In this document: one piece after another, positions 7,670-17,767 of the stretch | Layout: each line of letters begins with the position of its first letter | Position numbering within the stretch: the stretch's first letter is position 1 | DNA from: a virus | IMG/VR virus record: IMGVR_UViG_3300017782_000062 | Location: 1-39,087 of that record | Strand: one strand, 5' to 3' | DNA length: 39,087 nt | The notes under the pieces: generated by a model | Told to the model about the DNA's origin: nothing | Databases searched by the model: none | Seen by the model: only the letters and a program-made list of their open reading frames with translations | Translations under genes and position numbers: made by a program

Positions 7670-10600
7670 CCCTTACGAAGGCTATAAAGTACAAAGCCTT
7701 ATAAATACATACAGGTCTAATCCTGATATGTTTAATGACGACCAGCTTGATGAGCTGGAACGTTTAGCAGAAGACAGTCAAGTAAGTTTTAAAAGATTAG
7801 AAGATAATTTTAGTCTTACAAGGGCTGTGCAACAAGCGCAGTCTGGGTTTATAGAAGGACTTACTACCTTTGATTTAGTACCTAAAGAACCACGCAATAC
7901 AGGTGAGGCTATTTTTAGGCAACTAGGTCACCTTGCAGGGTTTGCTCCTGGGATTTTAAAAGCTCCATTATCTTTATTTAGACGTAACGCTGCTTTAAGA
8001 AAAATTAAAGGTGACAGCAAGTTATATAAAACTATTGAAAATGGTATAAATACTTTAGATGCTATGTCTGTACCTATGATGTTTCAAAGAGGTACAAAGA
8101 ATCTTATAGATAGTCAATTATCTAAAAGAGGTTTAGAAACAATAGATTATTTAAAAAAAGGAGCAGTGCCTAGAGCTATAGGAACAGAAGCATTAGGTCT
8201 TGGTGTTGCTAGTGCTATAAGTAATATATGGAAAGGTTCAGATGTTATAGCTGATTCTTTTATAGGTGGTGCTATAGCAGGGGGTGCATTTGGTGGTATT
8301 GGTAATTTTGTATCTGTTGGTAATTTATATAAAGGCACACCACAACAAGTAAATCAAGCAAATAAAATATTAAGAGGTAGCGTAGCATCTGCGTTTATGG
8401 GATTACCTAGTACATTTAGGGGTGACCCTACAGAGATGCAATTGTATGAGTATTTGTTAGGTGGGTTTTTTGGATACAATACAAGACCAGCTAGAGAAGC
8501 AGCTGCTGGTGAATGGATAATGGGTTCTAAAAAGAATGGCTTTACAAGAGACATTAGAGATATAGTAGACCCAGAGCAATCTAAAGATTGGAATACTATA
8601 GATAAAAAAGCTCAAGATTATATTTTAAATGAGCATCCTGCTCCTTCATTTAAAAACTCTGAAAGATTAGAAGGTGCAACTGGTAGCGCATTAGGATGGT
8701 TACAACACAATTATAAAAACTTTAATTGGAGAAATGCTGCAATTAAACATTATGAAGCAATAGACTCTAATTGGAATACGTACAGTGACAAAGGTAAGAA
8801 TACAAAGATAGCTGAATACTATAGATGGAAAGCTAGAGAAGGTATGACTGTTGATGCTTTTGGTAAAATAGCTAATGCTGTAAGTACTTCTGAGCAATTA
8901 TATGCAGAAATGCAAAGTGATTTTATGGACCCGTTTACTAAAGAAAAAGATTCTATATCTAAGATTACTGAAGAGGTCTATAAAGATGTAAAAAAGAATG
9001 AAAAAGATTCTGTTGTATACAAAGATTTTGATTCTTTTGAAAAAGTAATTATTGACGCTACTAATAAAAGCATGGGAGAAAATGGTTCTAATAGAAGATT
9101 AGAATCTTATATAGAAGATGTAAAATCTAATTTAGACTCAGAAACATTTAAAAAGCATGAAAGAAATCTTCGTAAAAAATGGTGGACTGAAACAGAACCC
9201 GCACAAGAAGTTGCATTTTTTATAGAAGGTACAGGTAAAAATATATCTGTTGATTTTACAAAGAATGAACAAATTAATAATGTATCTATTGGTGAGAAAT
9301 ATGATAAGATGCCATTAGATTATTTAGGATACTCTAAAGGGTTTAGATTTTTAACACATGGTGTAGATAAAAACGGTGAGCCATATAAAGTATTGTCACA
9401 TAGAATGGATGGAGATGGAATTTCATTTAATGTTGGTAGAGATAAATTAATTAAAATAGAAGAAGCGTTAGCTGAAAAGAATAAATATATATTTAGCGGA
9501 GTAAAAGATAAAGACTTTTTATTAACAGCAGATTTTGTAGATAATTTACAAAGCGTAATTGTTACAAAAGATATGATTAAAAATGCTATGGCTAATGACC
9601 CTTTAGAAGCTAAGGGTATAGAAAGAGCATTTAAAGATGGGCAAGCTTCTGAACGCAATGTATTTGGTAGTGATAAAAATTACGAAAGAAAATGGGTAAG
9701 TAATATTTTACATCACGCTATGTTAAATGGATTAGTAAACAGTCAAACTAATGTAAGGAATTTAAATTTAAAAAACATGTTAATGCATGAAGGCTATGGT
9801 AAATCAGTAGCTGATTTAAATAAAAGAATGACATTGCTTACTAATAGAATGGCACCAATGCAAAAAGCTAGTTATAATGAAACTAATCCTGATGGACAAA
9901 TGAGAGGTATAATAGTTAATGATATAAACACTACAGGTAATAGTGATACAGATGGTGGTTTAATTATAGCACATAAATTCTTTGACAAAACATTAAACGT
10001 TTTAGGATTTGACCCTAGAGCAGGGCATATAAAGCCTGTAATAGGTGGGCAAACAGGATTATCAGCTTTGTTTACTAAGTCCAACGGACAAAGAGCTTCT
10101 ACAGAATGGAATAAGTTTATGGAAAGCAGAGGCTTAGATTTTGTTGTATTTAATTCTGGAGCTAAACTTAGAGGAGATTTAAAATCATCTCAATTATCTA
10201 TTGATGCTACTACTGGTAATTTATCTTCTAGTGGTACAATTGTTCACACATTACCTATAGAGCATTTACAAGTAAGTACAGGTACATATGAAAATCCTAT
10301 TAAGTCTATAAAAGGAGATGAACTTCCTTTACAAGCTTATGGTCAAAGTAATAATATACAAGCTAAAGGGTTTGCTAAAGAATACATAAGTGACGTTTTA
10401 GACAGGTCTTTAGCTGGTAGTAGAGCTGGTCAAGAATTAGTAAAACAATATGACCCTAAAAAAATAGAAAAATTTATAAAGTTATTTGAAACAAATGAAT
10501 TAGGTGTTATGGAATTACCTATGGATTTTGTAACTAAAATATTATTAAAAGACCCTAGTACGCCATTAGCTAAAAAGTTTATGGATAAATTAATGAAATT

Positions 10601-13600
10601 AGAAACAGATGGATTTTTGGATTTGGATTTTGAATTTGATTCTAACAGTAATTATAGAGAGTTTCATGCAAGTAATAAAATATTAGCTGAAGCTATGGCT
10701 GGTACTTACGCAGTTAGAAATGTTTTATTTAGAGATAACTATCATAACGCATTAAAAAAATATTTAGTAAAGAGATATGCTAATCCATTTATTGAGACTG
10801 CTGGTAAGTCTTGGTTAAAAGCTTATACTCCTGACCAATTAATTAATAAGATTGTTGACCCTGCATTAACAAAAGAACAAAAGAAGGGATTAAATGAAGG
10901 AGATTTATATTTAGATAATATGTTTAAACGTATGCTTGTAGAGCATAAACATATACCTAAAGAAGATTTAGAATCTATATACCAAAGGAAACTAAAGAAT
11001 GCACAGAAAACTGATAGCAAAGCTATTATGGAAACTATCGACAAGCGAATCACATTGGGCGAAGCTTGGGAGCAATATCTTGGGAACTACTCCAGAAAGA
11101 ACCTTAAAGCGTGGAATGAAACATTTGACCTCATCGTTATTCGCACTCCTGCTGATAGTATGTCTGGCACGAGGCAGTTACGCTTTAGGGGTTTTACAGG
11201 GCAAAGAGGCTCAGGTTCGTTCACACACCACAAGGATAATATATACCTTGGAGGTGCAGACAAAGATGCAGACAGCATCAAAATATTCCAAGGGTTCAAT
11301 AAAAATTTAAGAGATTATTATACTAAAGTAAAAGATGAAAGAAGTCACTGGAAAAAAGGAAACTCTTACGATAAGTTTATAAATGATTTATTTAGAAAAG
11401 AAGGGATGACAGATAAAGAAAGAGAACGTTTTACAGGCTACAGCAAAAGTCCAAAAGACAAAGGCTATAATAGAGAAGAGGATGTCTATAATAGAATGTT
11501 TATGTTTAGCCCTGCATATAGACATAAAGTAGCTCAGAATAGTATAGCTGGTAAAGGTGGTCTTGGTTATGGTTTAAGTGCTAAAATAGTAATGCAAAAT
11601 TGGAGAGACTTTATAGCTAACAATAAAGGCAGCATTGAATTTCCTTATCAAGATTTAGAAAAAGGGTCCTTAACTGATTACATTGCTAAAGTATCTTTAA
11701 AAAAAGGCACAGTAGAAGGTCAAAGTAGAGATCAATTTTTTAGAGATTTAGGTACAGCTATTGTTAATAAATCAGCTGATGCAAGTACAGACCCTACTGT
11801 AAGAGCTTACCCTATTTTTAGGCAAATGTTATTTGATTCTTTGTTTAAAGTAGAAAGTTTTAATGCTAAAACAGGTAAGAAAAAAGAAACTATAGATACA
11901 AAGACTGGTGAAGTAACTCAAGATTACATAGGATATAAAGGCATATTAGAACTAGCACCTTTTGGTGATTTAGCAGCAATAAAAGATGCTGTTAATATTG
12001 CTAAACCTGCTTCTCAAGTTAAAAATGTATCCTATAGGTTGATTAAAGATATTGCTTTGAATAATGTATCTTCAGAAATATCTAAAAGTCTTGGATTAAC
12101 TGTAGGTGAAAGAGCTAATTATGTTAAAAACAATAAAACATATTCTTTAATTAGATTGGAAAATGTTAGCAGAAGAATGATTGAACAAGATAAAAAAAGC
12201 AAAAATCCTAAAGGTTTAGTTTTAGGTAATGCTAGGTATCAATCAACTCCTGTAGCAAAAAGTGCTATGAGTTTATATGATGTTGGACATGGTATAAATA
12301 ATGTACAAGCTAAATTATTTGCTAAAGGAGCAGATACTGTTATACCTCAAATAGTAAAAAAAATGTATGATGCTGGCATTCAATACAATTTTTTAAATTT
12401 TCCAACAATACAAAACAATTACAAAAAATTATATTCTAATGCTGACATAAAATCAGAAGGTTTTACAGGATTGACTAGATATAGTACAAAAGAAATGTCA
12501 AAGTTTATAGAGCAACATCTTGGTTTATTGTTATCTGATTTAAGTATTGCAGCTCCTGCTCAAATAAGTTATGCTATACAGCAACAAAGAAACATAGGTA
12601 GAGCTTTAGATTACATAGGTAAATCATTAGGTAATTTTGCTACAATAGAATTATTAAATAAAAATTTTATTGATATACATAAAGCATTTAGTAATAAAGG
12701 TATAAAAGCAAATGTAATAGAAAAAGTAATACCTGCTATAGTAAAAGAAGTAAAAGATTTAAAGTCTAGATTAAGTATTGATAATAGACATAAGTTAGAC
12801 AAAGATGGAATACAATTAGATGTAGAAGCAGATATAAATGCATTTAATAAGCGTTTAATAAAAAATGCAGATGCTTTTGGTGTGAGTCCTAAATTGTTTC
12901 TTGATTATTATCACAATTTATTATTAAGTCCTATAACAGGTCAAAAAACATATGCAGGTTCTAAGTTTGCTAAGAATACATTCTATAAAGATATACATAG
13001 TTCATTAGCTATTCCATTTGTTACAAAGAAAAATTTTTATCAAAAAATGGAATCAATGCATGAACGTTCTGCAGAAACTGACACTGCATTATTAAATAAT
13101 AAACCTTTAAGTATTAAACCTAGTAGTAAGGTTACTTTAGAAGGTGTTGGTGTTGAACGTAAAAAACCTATTAAAAAAGAGTCTGCAGCAGAGAAGCAGC
13201 CAGTTAAAAAAGATTTTTTAACTATTAATGAAATGATAGGTAGTGATGTTATAGAAAAACTAGCTATAAATGATAAACAGGTAGAACAAGTAAACCAATT
13301 TAGAAAGAATCTTAATGAACATAGAGTCGTTAAAAATAATTTTGAACAATGGTTTGAATATTTTACATCAATTATTAAAGGTGGTATTGTTCCAAGGGAA
13401 GCAACAACATTTAATATGAATGATGTTATTGCAGTTAATAGATATTTTAAAGGCTTGCAAGACCCTTATAATTTAGAGTTTAAATTAAAGTATTGGTTTC
13501 TTGACCCTAGGTTTGTTGATGAAAAGCTATCTACTAAAGGATTAATTAATAAATACTTTTCTTATTTTGGTAAAGTACAAACAGCAAATAATAAACAAAC

Positions 13601-16241
13601 GTTTAAAACAAAACCTATATTTAGTTTTACTAGTCCTATTGGAGAAATAGCAAAATACTTACAAGCTTCTGAAAGATATGTAAGTAAAGATTTAAAATTT
13701 GCAGAAACAAAATTGTTTAAGCCTTTTGAAAGAATATTAAAAAACTTTAATGTTAGTGAGCAAGGTAAACTAATGGAAGAGTTGTTTAAATACGTAGAAG
13801 AAAGTTACAGACCTACTGATGTTAAGACATTAAGAACATTAGAAAAATTAGATACAGCTAGAAAAGATTTATTTGAAGGTATGCAAAAATGGATATACAC
13901 TTACGACTCTAAAGGAATTAAAGCTACTAATAATCAAGGTGAGTGGATTTTAGATAAAGATTTTTTAGGGTGGTATAAATCTACAGGTGGTGTTTTAAAT
14001 AAATATATGAGGTGGGATAAATCAGGGAGGATGGATTTAGAGCATTTTAGAAAAAGCGTTATTGAAAGTGGTAACATAAATAAAAAAGAAGTTATTGATG
14101 TAATTGGTACTGATGGAATTAAAAGGTATCAAAAAGAACACAAGCTTGAAAGACTTATATTAAATAAGCCAGAAAATAATAATCTTACTTATAGAAATAG
14201 TATAAGAAAAAAATATAAAGGCATTGGTGAAATTAATTTAGATAAATATATGCCTCATTTAAATTTTGGATATAATGAATTTTCTAGAAAAGAAATAGCA
14301 TTATATTTAGAGCAAAAAACAAATGATATATATGACACTACTTATAAAAAAGCTAAGGGAGCTGGTCTTTCTGATAAAGAAGCTGGTAAAAGAGCTGAAA
14401 AAGTATCAAAAGAGTTTGTTAGAGCTAATGAAAATAAGTTAATGCAAGCGGGAGAGTTTTTTAGTTATTCTGAATTAATAGAACCTGCTATATTAACAGA
14501 AGCAGATTTAAAATCATCTTTAACAGAGCAAGGTAGTTTAGCTAGTGTGTTAAAAGCTAGAGATGCTAATGCTCCAGGTTTTGATAAAAGACCAGAAGTT
14601 ATTTTAGATTATATTAATAAAGTTATTAGAGGTTATTATAAAAATGCTGTAGCTATTAAAGGTCAGTATGAAATAGATAACATGTTAAATAAAAATAGAA
14701 AATATAAACCTAGTAAAGCAGAATCTAAAAGATTACAAGATAGCATATATAAAAATGATGTTCAAGTATGGGGAGACTACATAAAATTATATTTACAAAG
14801 TATTTTAGGACATCAGTCTTATTTTCAATCTGGTATGTTAAGTGGTAGAGACCCATTAAAATTAAAAGATAAAAGAAATTTGTTTTATTTAACATCAGAC
14901 GAAAATGTTATAGGGATATTTGAAAAGTTTTATCAAAAGAAAAACATGTCAGCTCCTTTTTTTACTCATGCTCCTAAAGGAAAAGAAGCAAGAAAGGAGT
15001 ACTTTAGTCGTAAACTACATGAATTAGGTAGGATGGAAGCCCAGTACCAATTGATGAGTTTACTGGCTAATACTGGCACATGGGCTACTAATGTACTTAG
15101 TGGGAATGCTATGACTGCAGGTAGTGCAGGTTTAAATAATTTGTTTAGTAGTTATAATAATAAGCAAGTATATGATTTGTTATTAACAAGCAATGGTAAG
15201 GATGTAGTTAAATTAAATAATGGTAAGTTTGCTAAGAATAGAAAAGATTTATTAAAACATTTAGAAGAAGTAGGTGTTATAGATGCTTTTATACAAAATG
15301 AATTTGAAATAAATACTCAAATGACTAATGGATTAAAAAAAGCAGGAATAAACGTAGCTAATTTTAAACGTGATTTAATATTATCAATAAAAGACAAAGC
15401 TAATCGCAAAGAAACACCAATAGAAGTTATTAATCGGTACGGTGTAAAAGATTTAATGGTTAAGTATGGCTCGTTTTTTATGCAGAACTCTGAACGCATA
15501 AACAGATTAAATGCGTTTACTGCTCATGCATTGCAAACAGTTAAAAGGTTTGGAGTTGAGGGTAAGGAGCTATCAATAGCAGACCCATTTGTTTTTGACA
15601 TGGCTATGAAAGGTATTGAAAATACTCAATTTCTTTATCAAAACTCTGCAAGACCAGCATTTATGAGAACTGCTGTTGGTAAAGTATTAGGCAGATTTAA
15701 ATTGTTTGTTTGGAATTCGATACGAACAAGAAAAGAATATTACAGACAAGCTAAATTATATGGGTTTAAAAAAAATACACCAGAATATGAAAGATTTAAA
15801 AATACATATATGATAGACATGTTTATGTTTGCATTAGCTAACGCATTTATGTTTAGCATATTTGATACAGCTTTAGCTCCACCATTAGATACTGTTCAAT
15901 CTATAGCAGATAGTTTATATGGTGATAAGCGTGAAAAAGAAATGGCATTTTTTGGTAGCAAATTAGGAGCATTAAATTTATTAAAACCTCCTGTTGCTAG
16001 AATACCTGATGCAGCGTGGGAGCTGCTAACTGGCGACTGGGAAAAGTTTAGTAGTTATACTGCTTACACTATGTTTCCATTTGGTAGAGGTATAAGACAA
16101 CTTGTTCAGTTTGCAGATAAACCAGAACGAGCAGGGGAAATATTTTTAAGATTACCTGTTAATCAAATTCAATCTAAAATTGACAGAGTAAAACGTAGAA
16201 CAGAACAATTTGAAGACATTCAAGAAGTATTAGGAGATTAA
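7662..16241 (+). CDS. Giant virion-type protein with RNA-polymerase-like double-psi barrel motifs
   Basis: 2859 residues, starting with TTG inside the end of the previous gene. Seen: R1161-T-P1163, then GADKDADS with Asp1200, Asp1202 and Asp1204. This matches the R-x-P ... NADFDGD arrangement of the RNA polymerase beta-prime active site; the spacing is 39 residues here and 35 in E. coli as I recall. Upstream, D762-T-D764-GG, Lys791 (HIKPVIGG) and Lys806 (FTKSNG) fit the beta-like barrel with its two conserved lysines, in the YonO / QDE-1 / crAss gp66 order. AGKGGLGYG follows at about 1296-1304. The C-terminus has a hydrophobic stretch (about 2715-2735) and a basic end, like other giant injected proteins. 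Inference: an RNA polymerase packaged in the virion and injected with the DNA. The third Gly of DFDGD is Ala here, and activity is unproven. Alternative: a large ejection protein with an inactive barrel. Confidence 0.65.
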   Translation: MSNPYEGYKVQSLINTYRSNPDMFNDDQLDELERLAEDSQVSFKRLEDNFSLTRAVQQAQSGFIEGLTTFDLVPKEPRNTGEAIFRQLGHLAGFAPGILKAPLSLFRRNAALRKIKGDSKLYKTIENGINTLDAMSVPMMFQRGTKNLIDSQLSKRGLETIDYLKKGAVPRAIGTEALGLGVASAISNIWKGSDVIADSFIGGAIAGGAFGGIGNFVSVGNLYKGTPQQVNQANKILRGSVASAFMGLPSTFRGDPTEMQLYEYLLGGFFGYNTRPAREAAAGEWIMGSKKNGFTRDIRDIVDPEQSKDWNTIDKKAQDYILNEHPAPSFKNSERLEGATGSALGWLQHNYKNFNWRNAAIKHYEAIDSNWNTYSDKGKNTKIAEYYRWKAREGMTVDAFGKIANAVSTSEQLYAEMQSDFMDPFTKEKDSISKITEEVYKDVKKNEKDSVVYKDFDSFEKVIIDATNKSMGENGSNRRLESYIEDVKSNLDSETFKKHERNLRKKWWTETEPAQEVAFFIEGTGKNISVDFTKNEQINNVSIGEKYDKMPLDYLGYSKGFRFLTHGVDKNGEPYKVLSHRMDGDGISFNVGRDKLIKIEEALAEKNKYIFSGVKDKDFLLTADFVDNLQSVIVTKDMIKNAMANDPLEAKGIERAFKDGQASERNVFGSDKNYERKWVSNILHHAMLNGLVNSQTNVRNLNLKNMLMHEGYGKSVADLNKRMTLLTNRMAPMQKASYNETNPDGQMRGIIVNDINTTGNSDTDGGLIIAHKFFDKTLNVLGFDPRAGHIKPVIGGQTGLSALFTKSNGQRASTEWNKFMESRGLDFVVFNSGAKLRGDLKSSQLSIDATTGNLSSSGTIVHTLPIEHLQVSTGTYENPIKSIKGDELPLQAYGQSNNIQAKGFAKEYISDVLDRSLAGSRAGQELVKQYDPKKIEKFIKLFETNELGVMELPMDFVTKILLKDPSTPLAKKFMDKLMKLETDGFLDLDFEFDSNSNYREFHASNKILAEAMAGTYAVRNVLFRDNYHNALKKYLVKRYANPFIETAGKSWLKAYTPDQLINKIVDPALTKEQKKGLNEGDLYLDNMFKRMLVEHKHIPKEDLESIYQRKLKNAQKTDSKAIMETIDKRITLGEAWEQYLGNYSRKNLKAWNETFDLIVIRTPADSMSGTRQLRFRGFTGQRGSGSFTHHKDNIYLGGADKDADSIKIFQGFNKNLRDYYTKVKDERSHWKKGNSYDKFINDLFRKEGMTDKERERFTGYSKSPKDKGYNREEDVYNRMFMFSPAYRHKVAQNSIAGKGGLGYGLSAKIVMQNWRDFIANNKGSIEFPYQDLEKGSLTDYIAKVSLKKGTVEGQSRDQFFRDLGTAIVNKSADASTDPTVRAYPIFRQMLFDSLFKVESFNAKTGKKKETIDTKTGEVTQDYIGYKGILELAPFGDLAAIKDAVNIAKPASQVKNVSYRLIKDIALNNVSSEISKSLGLTVGERANYVKNNKTYSLIRLENVSRRMIEQDKKSKNPKGLVLGNARYQSTPVAKSAMSLYDVGHGINNVQAKLFAKGADTVIPQIVKKMYDAGIQYNFLNFPTIQNNYKKLYSNADIKSEGFTGLTRYSTKEMSKFIEQHLGLLLSDLSIAAPAQISYAIQQQRNIGRALDYIGKSLGNFATIELLNKNFIDIHKAFSNKGIKANVIEKVIPAIVKEVKDLKSRLSIDNRHKLDKDGIQLDVEADINAFNKRLIKNADAFGVSPKLFLDYYHNLLLSPITGQKTYAGSKFAKNTFYKDIHSSLAIPFVTKKNFYQKMESMHERSAETDTALLNNKPLSIKPSSKVTLEGVGVERKKPIKKESAAEKQPVKKDFLTINEMIGSDVIEKLAINDKQVEQVNQFRKNLNEHRVVKNNFEQWFEYFTSIIKGGIVPREATTFNMNDVIAVNRYFKGLQDPYNLEFKLKYWFLDPRFVDEKLSTKGLINKYFSYFGKVQTANNKQTFKTKPIFSFTSPIGEIAKYLQASERYVSKDLKFAETKLFKPFERILKNFNVSEQGKLMEELFKYVEESYRPTDVKTLRTLEKLDTARKDLFEGMQKWIYTYDSKGIKATNNQGEWILDKDFLGWYKSTGGVLNKYMRWDKSGRMDLEHFRKSVIESGNINKKEVIDVIGTDGIKRYQKEHKLERLILNKPENNNLTYRNSIRKKYKGIGEINLDKYMPHLNFGYNEFSRKEIALYLEQKTNDIYDTTYKKAKGAGLSDKEAGKRAEKVSKEFVRANENKLMQAGEFFSYSELIEPAILTEADLKSSLTEQGSLASVLKARDANAPGFDKRPEVILDYINKVIRGYYKNAVAIKGQYEIDNMLNKNRKYKPSKAESKRLQDSIYKNDVQVWGDYIKLYLQSILGHQSYFQSGMLSGRDPLKLKDKRNLFYLTSDENVIGIFEKFYQKKNMSAPFFTHAPKGKEARKEYFSRKLHELGRMEAQYQLMSLLANTGTWATNVLSGNAMTAGSAGLNNLFSSYNNKQVYDLLLTSNGKDVVKLNNGKFAKNRKDLLKHLEEVGVIDAFIQNEFEINTQMTNGLKKAGINVANFKRDLILSIKDKANRKETPIEVINRYGVKDLMVKYGSFFMQNSERINRLNAFTAHALQTVKRFGVEGKELSIADPFVFDMAMKGIENTQFLYQNSARPAFMRTAVGKVLGRFKLFVWNSIRTRKEYYRQAKLYGFKKNTPEYERFKNTYMIDMFMFALANAFMFSIFDTALAPPLDTVQSIADSLYGDKREKEMAFFGSKLGALNLLKPPVARIPDAAWELLTGDWEKFSSYTAYTMFPFGRGIRQLVQFADKPERAGEIFLRLPVNQIQSKIDRVKRRTEQFEDIQEVLGD

Positions 16242-16242
16242 C

Positions 16243-16989
16243 ATGAGTAATGGATTAACAGATATAGAAAAACAAGCACATTTGCTTGACCAAGAGTTTG
16301 TAAAAAGAGCATTTAATTCTTGGAATCCAAATATGTACAATGCACAACAATTTAGGTCAGGTAGAAAAACTTACTCTGGTGACATAAAAGAGGCTATTGA
16401 CGATAGAATGATTTCTGTATATGGTGGTATAAGACCAGAATTATATAATAAAATACAAGGTTCTGAAAATACCAAAGGCTTGTTTGCTGCTGAAACTGGT
16501 GAAGCGTATCTTAAACGTGGTTCAGGAGCAGGAACTTTAAATCATGAACTTGCGCATTATGGTAGACAACATAAAAATATTGACCCCAATCATTATTTAG
16601 CAGATAAATTTAATCCTAAACTAAATTTATGGGATAAACTAGACAAAAATATATTTAATGGTTACTTGCCATTTACTCCTTATGAAACAAGACGTCAAAA
16701 TATTAAAAGATATGGAGAAAAAAATGGAGCTATACAACATGAACAAACTTATAGAGATGAAAATCCTATTCATCCTTATGACACACAATTTAACTTTGAT
16801 AGAGTAGCTGAAAATACTGATTATTATAATCCTGCTGCTGATAGTGTAAATCAAGATTTATATAAATATTCTTTTTATGATTATGATTCTAGAGTTGCTA
16901 GAGGTGAAATACAGCCTGATTCTCCACAGCAAGAACCATTAGGTAGAAGAGCTATTAAAAGCGTTAGAGGCTGGATGGGTTTAGATTAG
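16243..16989 (+). CDS. Small HExxH putative metallopeptidase, last gene of tail module
   Basis: 248 residues starting 1 nt after the giant gene. LNHELAHYGRQH at residues 99-110 holds a HExxH zinc motif (His101, Glu102, His105) with another histidine at 110. That resembles a metzincin HExxHxxGxxH shortened by one residue. The rest is polar, Tyr/Asn-rich and not recognised; the C-terminus is basic (RRAIKSVRGWMGLD). A virion protease that processes ejected proteins or cuts the cell wall is possible. No other peptidase block was seen, so the motif alone carries the call. Confidence 0.5.
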   Translation: MSNGLTDIEKQAHLLDQEFVKRAFNSWNPNMYNAQQFRSGRKTYSGDIKEAIDDRMISVYGGIRPELYNKIQGSENTKGLFAAETGEAYLKRGSGAGTLNHELAHYGRQHKNIDPNHYLADKFNPKLNLWDKLDKNIFNGYLPFTPYETRRQNIKRYGEKNGAIQHEQTYRDENPIHPYDTQFNFDRVAENTDYYNPAADSVNQDLYKYSFYDYDSRVARGEIQPDSPQQEPLGRRAIKSVRGWMGLD

Positions 16990-17095
16990 TCAATAGTGTA
17001 AAAAAACAGCATATTGAATATTTAAAGTAAGTAAACAGAAGCGACTATGGGCTTGTTTTTAGTCACTAGGGAGCGTTATATCGACAGATTATTAG

Positions 17096-17128
17096 TCTAG
17101 TCAATACAACACTCACCTAGAGTTTTTT
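17096..17128 (+). terminator. Possible terminator between convergent operons
   Basis: The 147-nt gap 16990-17136 separates the plus-strand tail operon from the end of the minus-strand operon. TCTAG (17096-17100) can pair with CTAGA (17117-17121), and the second arm is followed by GTTTTTT. A second weak stem is GACTA (17043-17047) with TAGTC (17060-17064). The stems are short, so this is a modest call supported mainly by the convergent arrangement. Confidence 0.35.
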
Positions 17129-17136
17129 ACAGTTAT

Positions 17137-17514
17137 TTAAGGGCGTTTTGTTTTATCCCATTTAATGTTAGCTTCTACTGCTAGTGTTGACATTACATAT
17201 ATGTCATGGTCTGTTGAATTTCCATAATTAGTATGATGCGCTCCATCTTCTCCTAAGCATGTTAAGAATCTATTATTATCAGCTAGTATAAATTTTTCAA
17301 ATTTATCTACTTCATCATAACTATTATACCATTTCCAGTAATCTGCTTGCATATAAAAGTATGGAAGAGGTTTCTTTATAGTTCCATCTGGGTTTTTATC
17401 CCAGAATCTATCAAGCATACCTGTACCTACAGCATCCCATTCTTTTATTATAGCTAATGCTTTTTTTTTATCTTTTAGTAGTACACCAGCTACTACTTCT
17501 GACCTATACCCCAT
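17137..17514 (-). CDS. Conserved phage protein of unknown function (MGYRSEV type)
   Basis: 125 residues starting MGYRSEVVAGVLL. It has an aromatic block WKWYNSYDEVDKFEKFI, then a GEDG segment and a final beta-like block (DHDIYVMSTLAVEA). I recognise the MGYRSxV start and the WY-x-S/D-x3-V-x-x-F layout from small phage proteins of unknown role. It is the last gene of the minus-strand replication operon and overlaps the preceding gene by 11 nt. Confidence 0.65.
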   Translation of the reverse strand: MGYRSEVVAGVLLKDKKKALAIIKEWDAVGTGMLDRFWDKNPDGTIKKPLPYFYMQADYWKWYNSYDEVDKFEKFILADNNRFLTCLGEDGAHHTNYGNSTDHDIYVMSTLAVEANIKWDKTKRP

Positions 17515-17767
17515 GTTTATATCCTTCTGGTAAACTAGTTACAAATGGTTCTCTTGCTGCTTCTAAAGCTAATTCATAAAACCATTCATCGTTTTCTTCT
17601 TGTAACGATTCACAGTCTTCTGCGGTAAGAGACTCATTTTTATGGGTAATGTTTGCGATATAAGCGTCAGATAGGTCTGGATAATCAGCCATAGCAGCAC
17701 CATATATATTAATGTCTGTAATGTCTTCACTATCTATTTGTTTTTTAACATAGTATGTTAGTTTCAT
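17504..17767 (-). CDS. Hypothetical acidic 87-residue protein
   Basis: The start is placed at the ATG at 17767 (MKLTYYVKKQ). It has AAGGGAA upstream and shares an ATGA overlap with the preceding gene's stop; the longer frame that begins upstream has no such support. The product is acidic (ESLTAEDCESLQEENDEWF), which fits a small inhibitor or DNA-mimic-like protein, though this is only composition. No family is recognised. Confidence 0.6.
   Translation of the reverse strand: MKLTYYVKKQIDSEDITDINIYGAAMADYPDLSDAYIANITHKNESLTAEDCESLQEENDEWFYELALEAAREPFVTSLPEGYKHGV

Noticed and set aside
10999-11310. 103-residue plus-strand frame inside the giant gene
   Set aside because: It lies in another frame over the GC-rich catalytic island. 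It has no ribosome-binding site or family pattern, and its opposite strand also has a chance frame, both expected from the higher GC.
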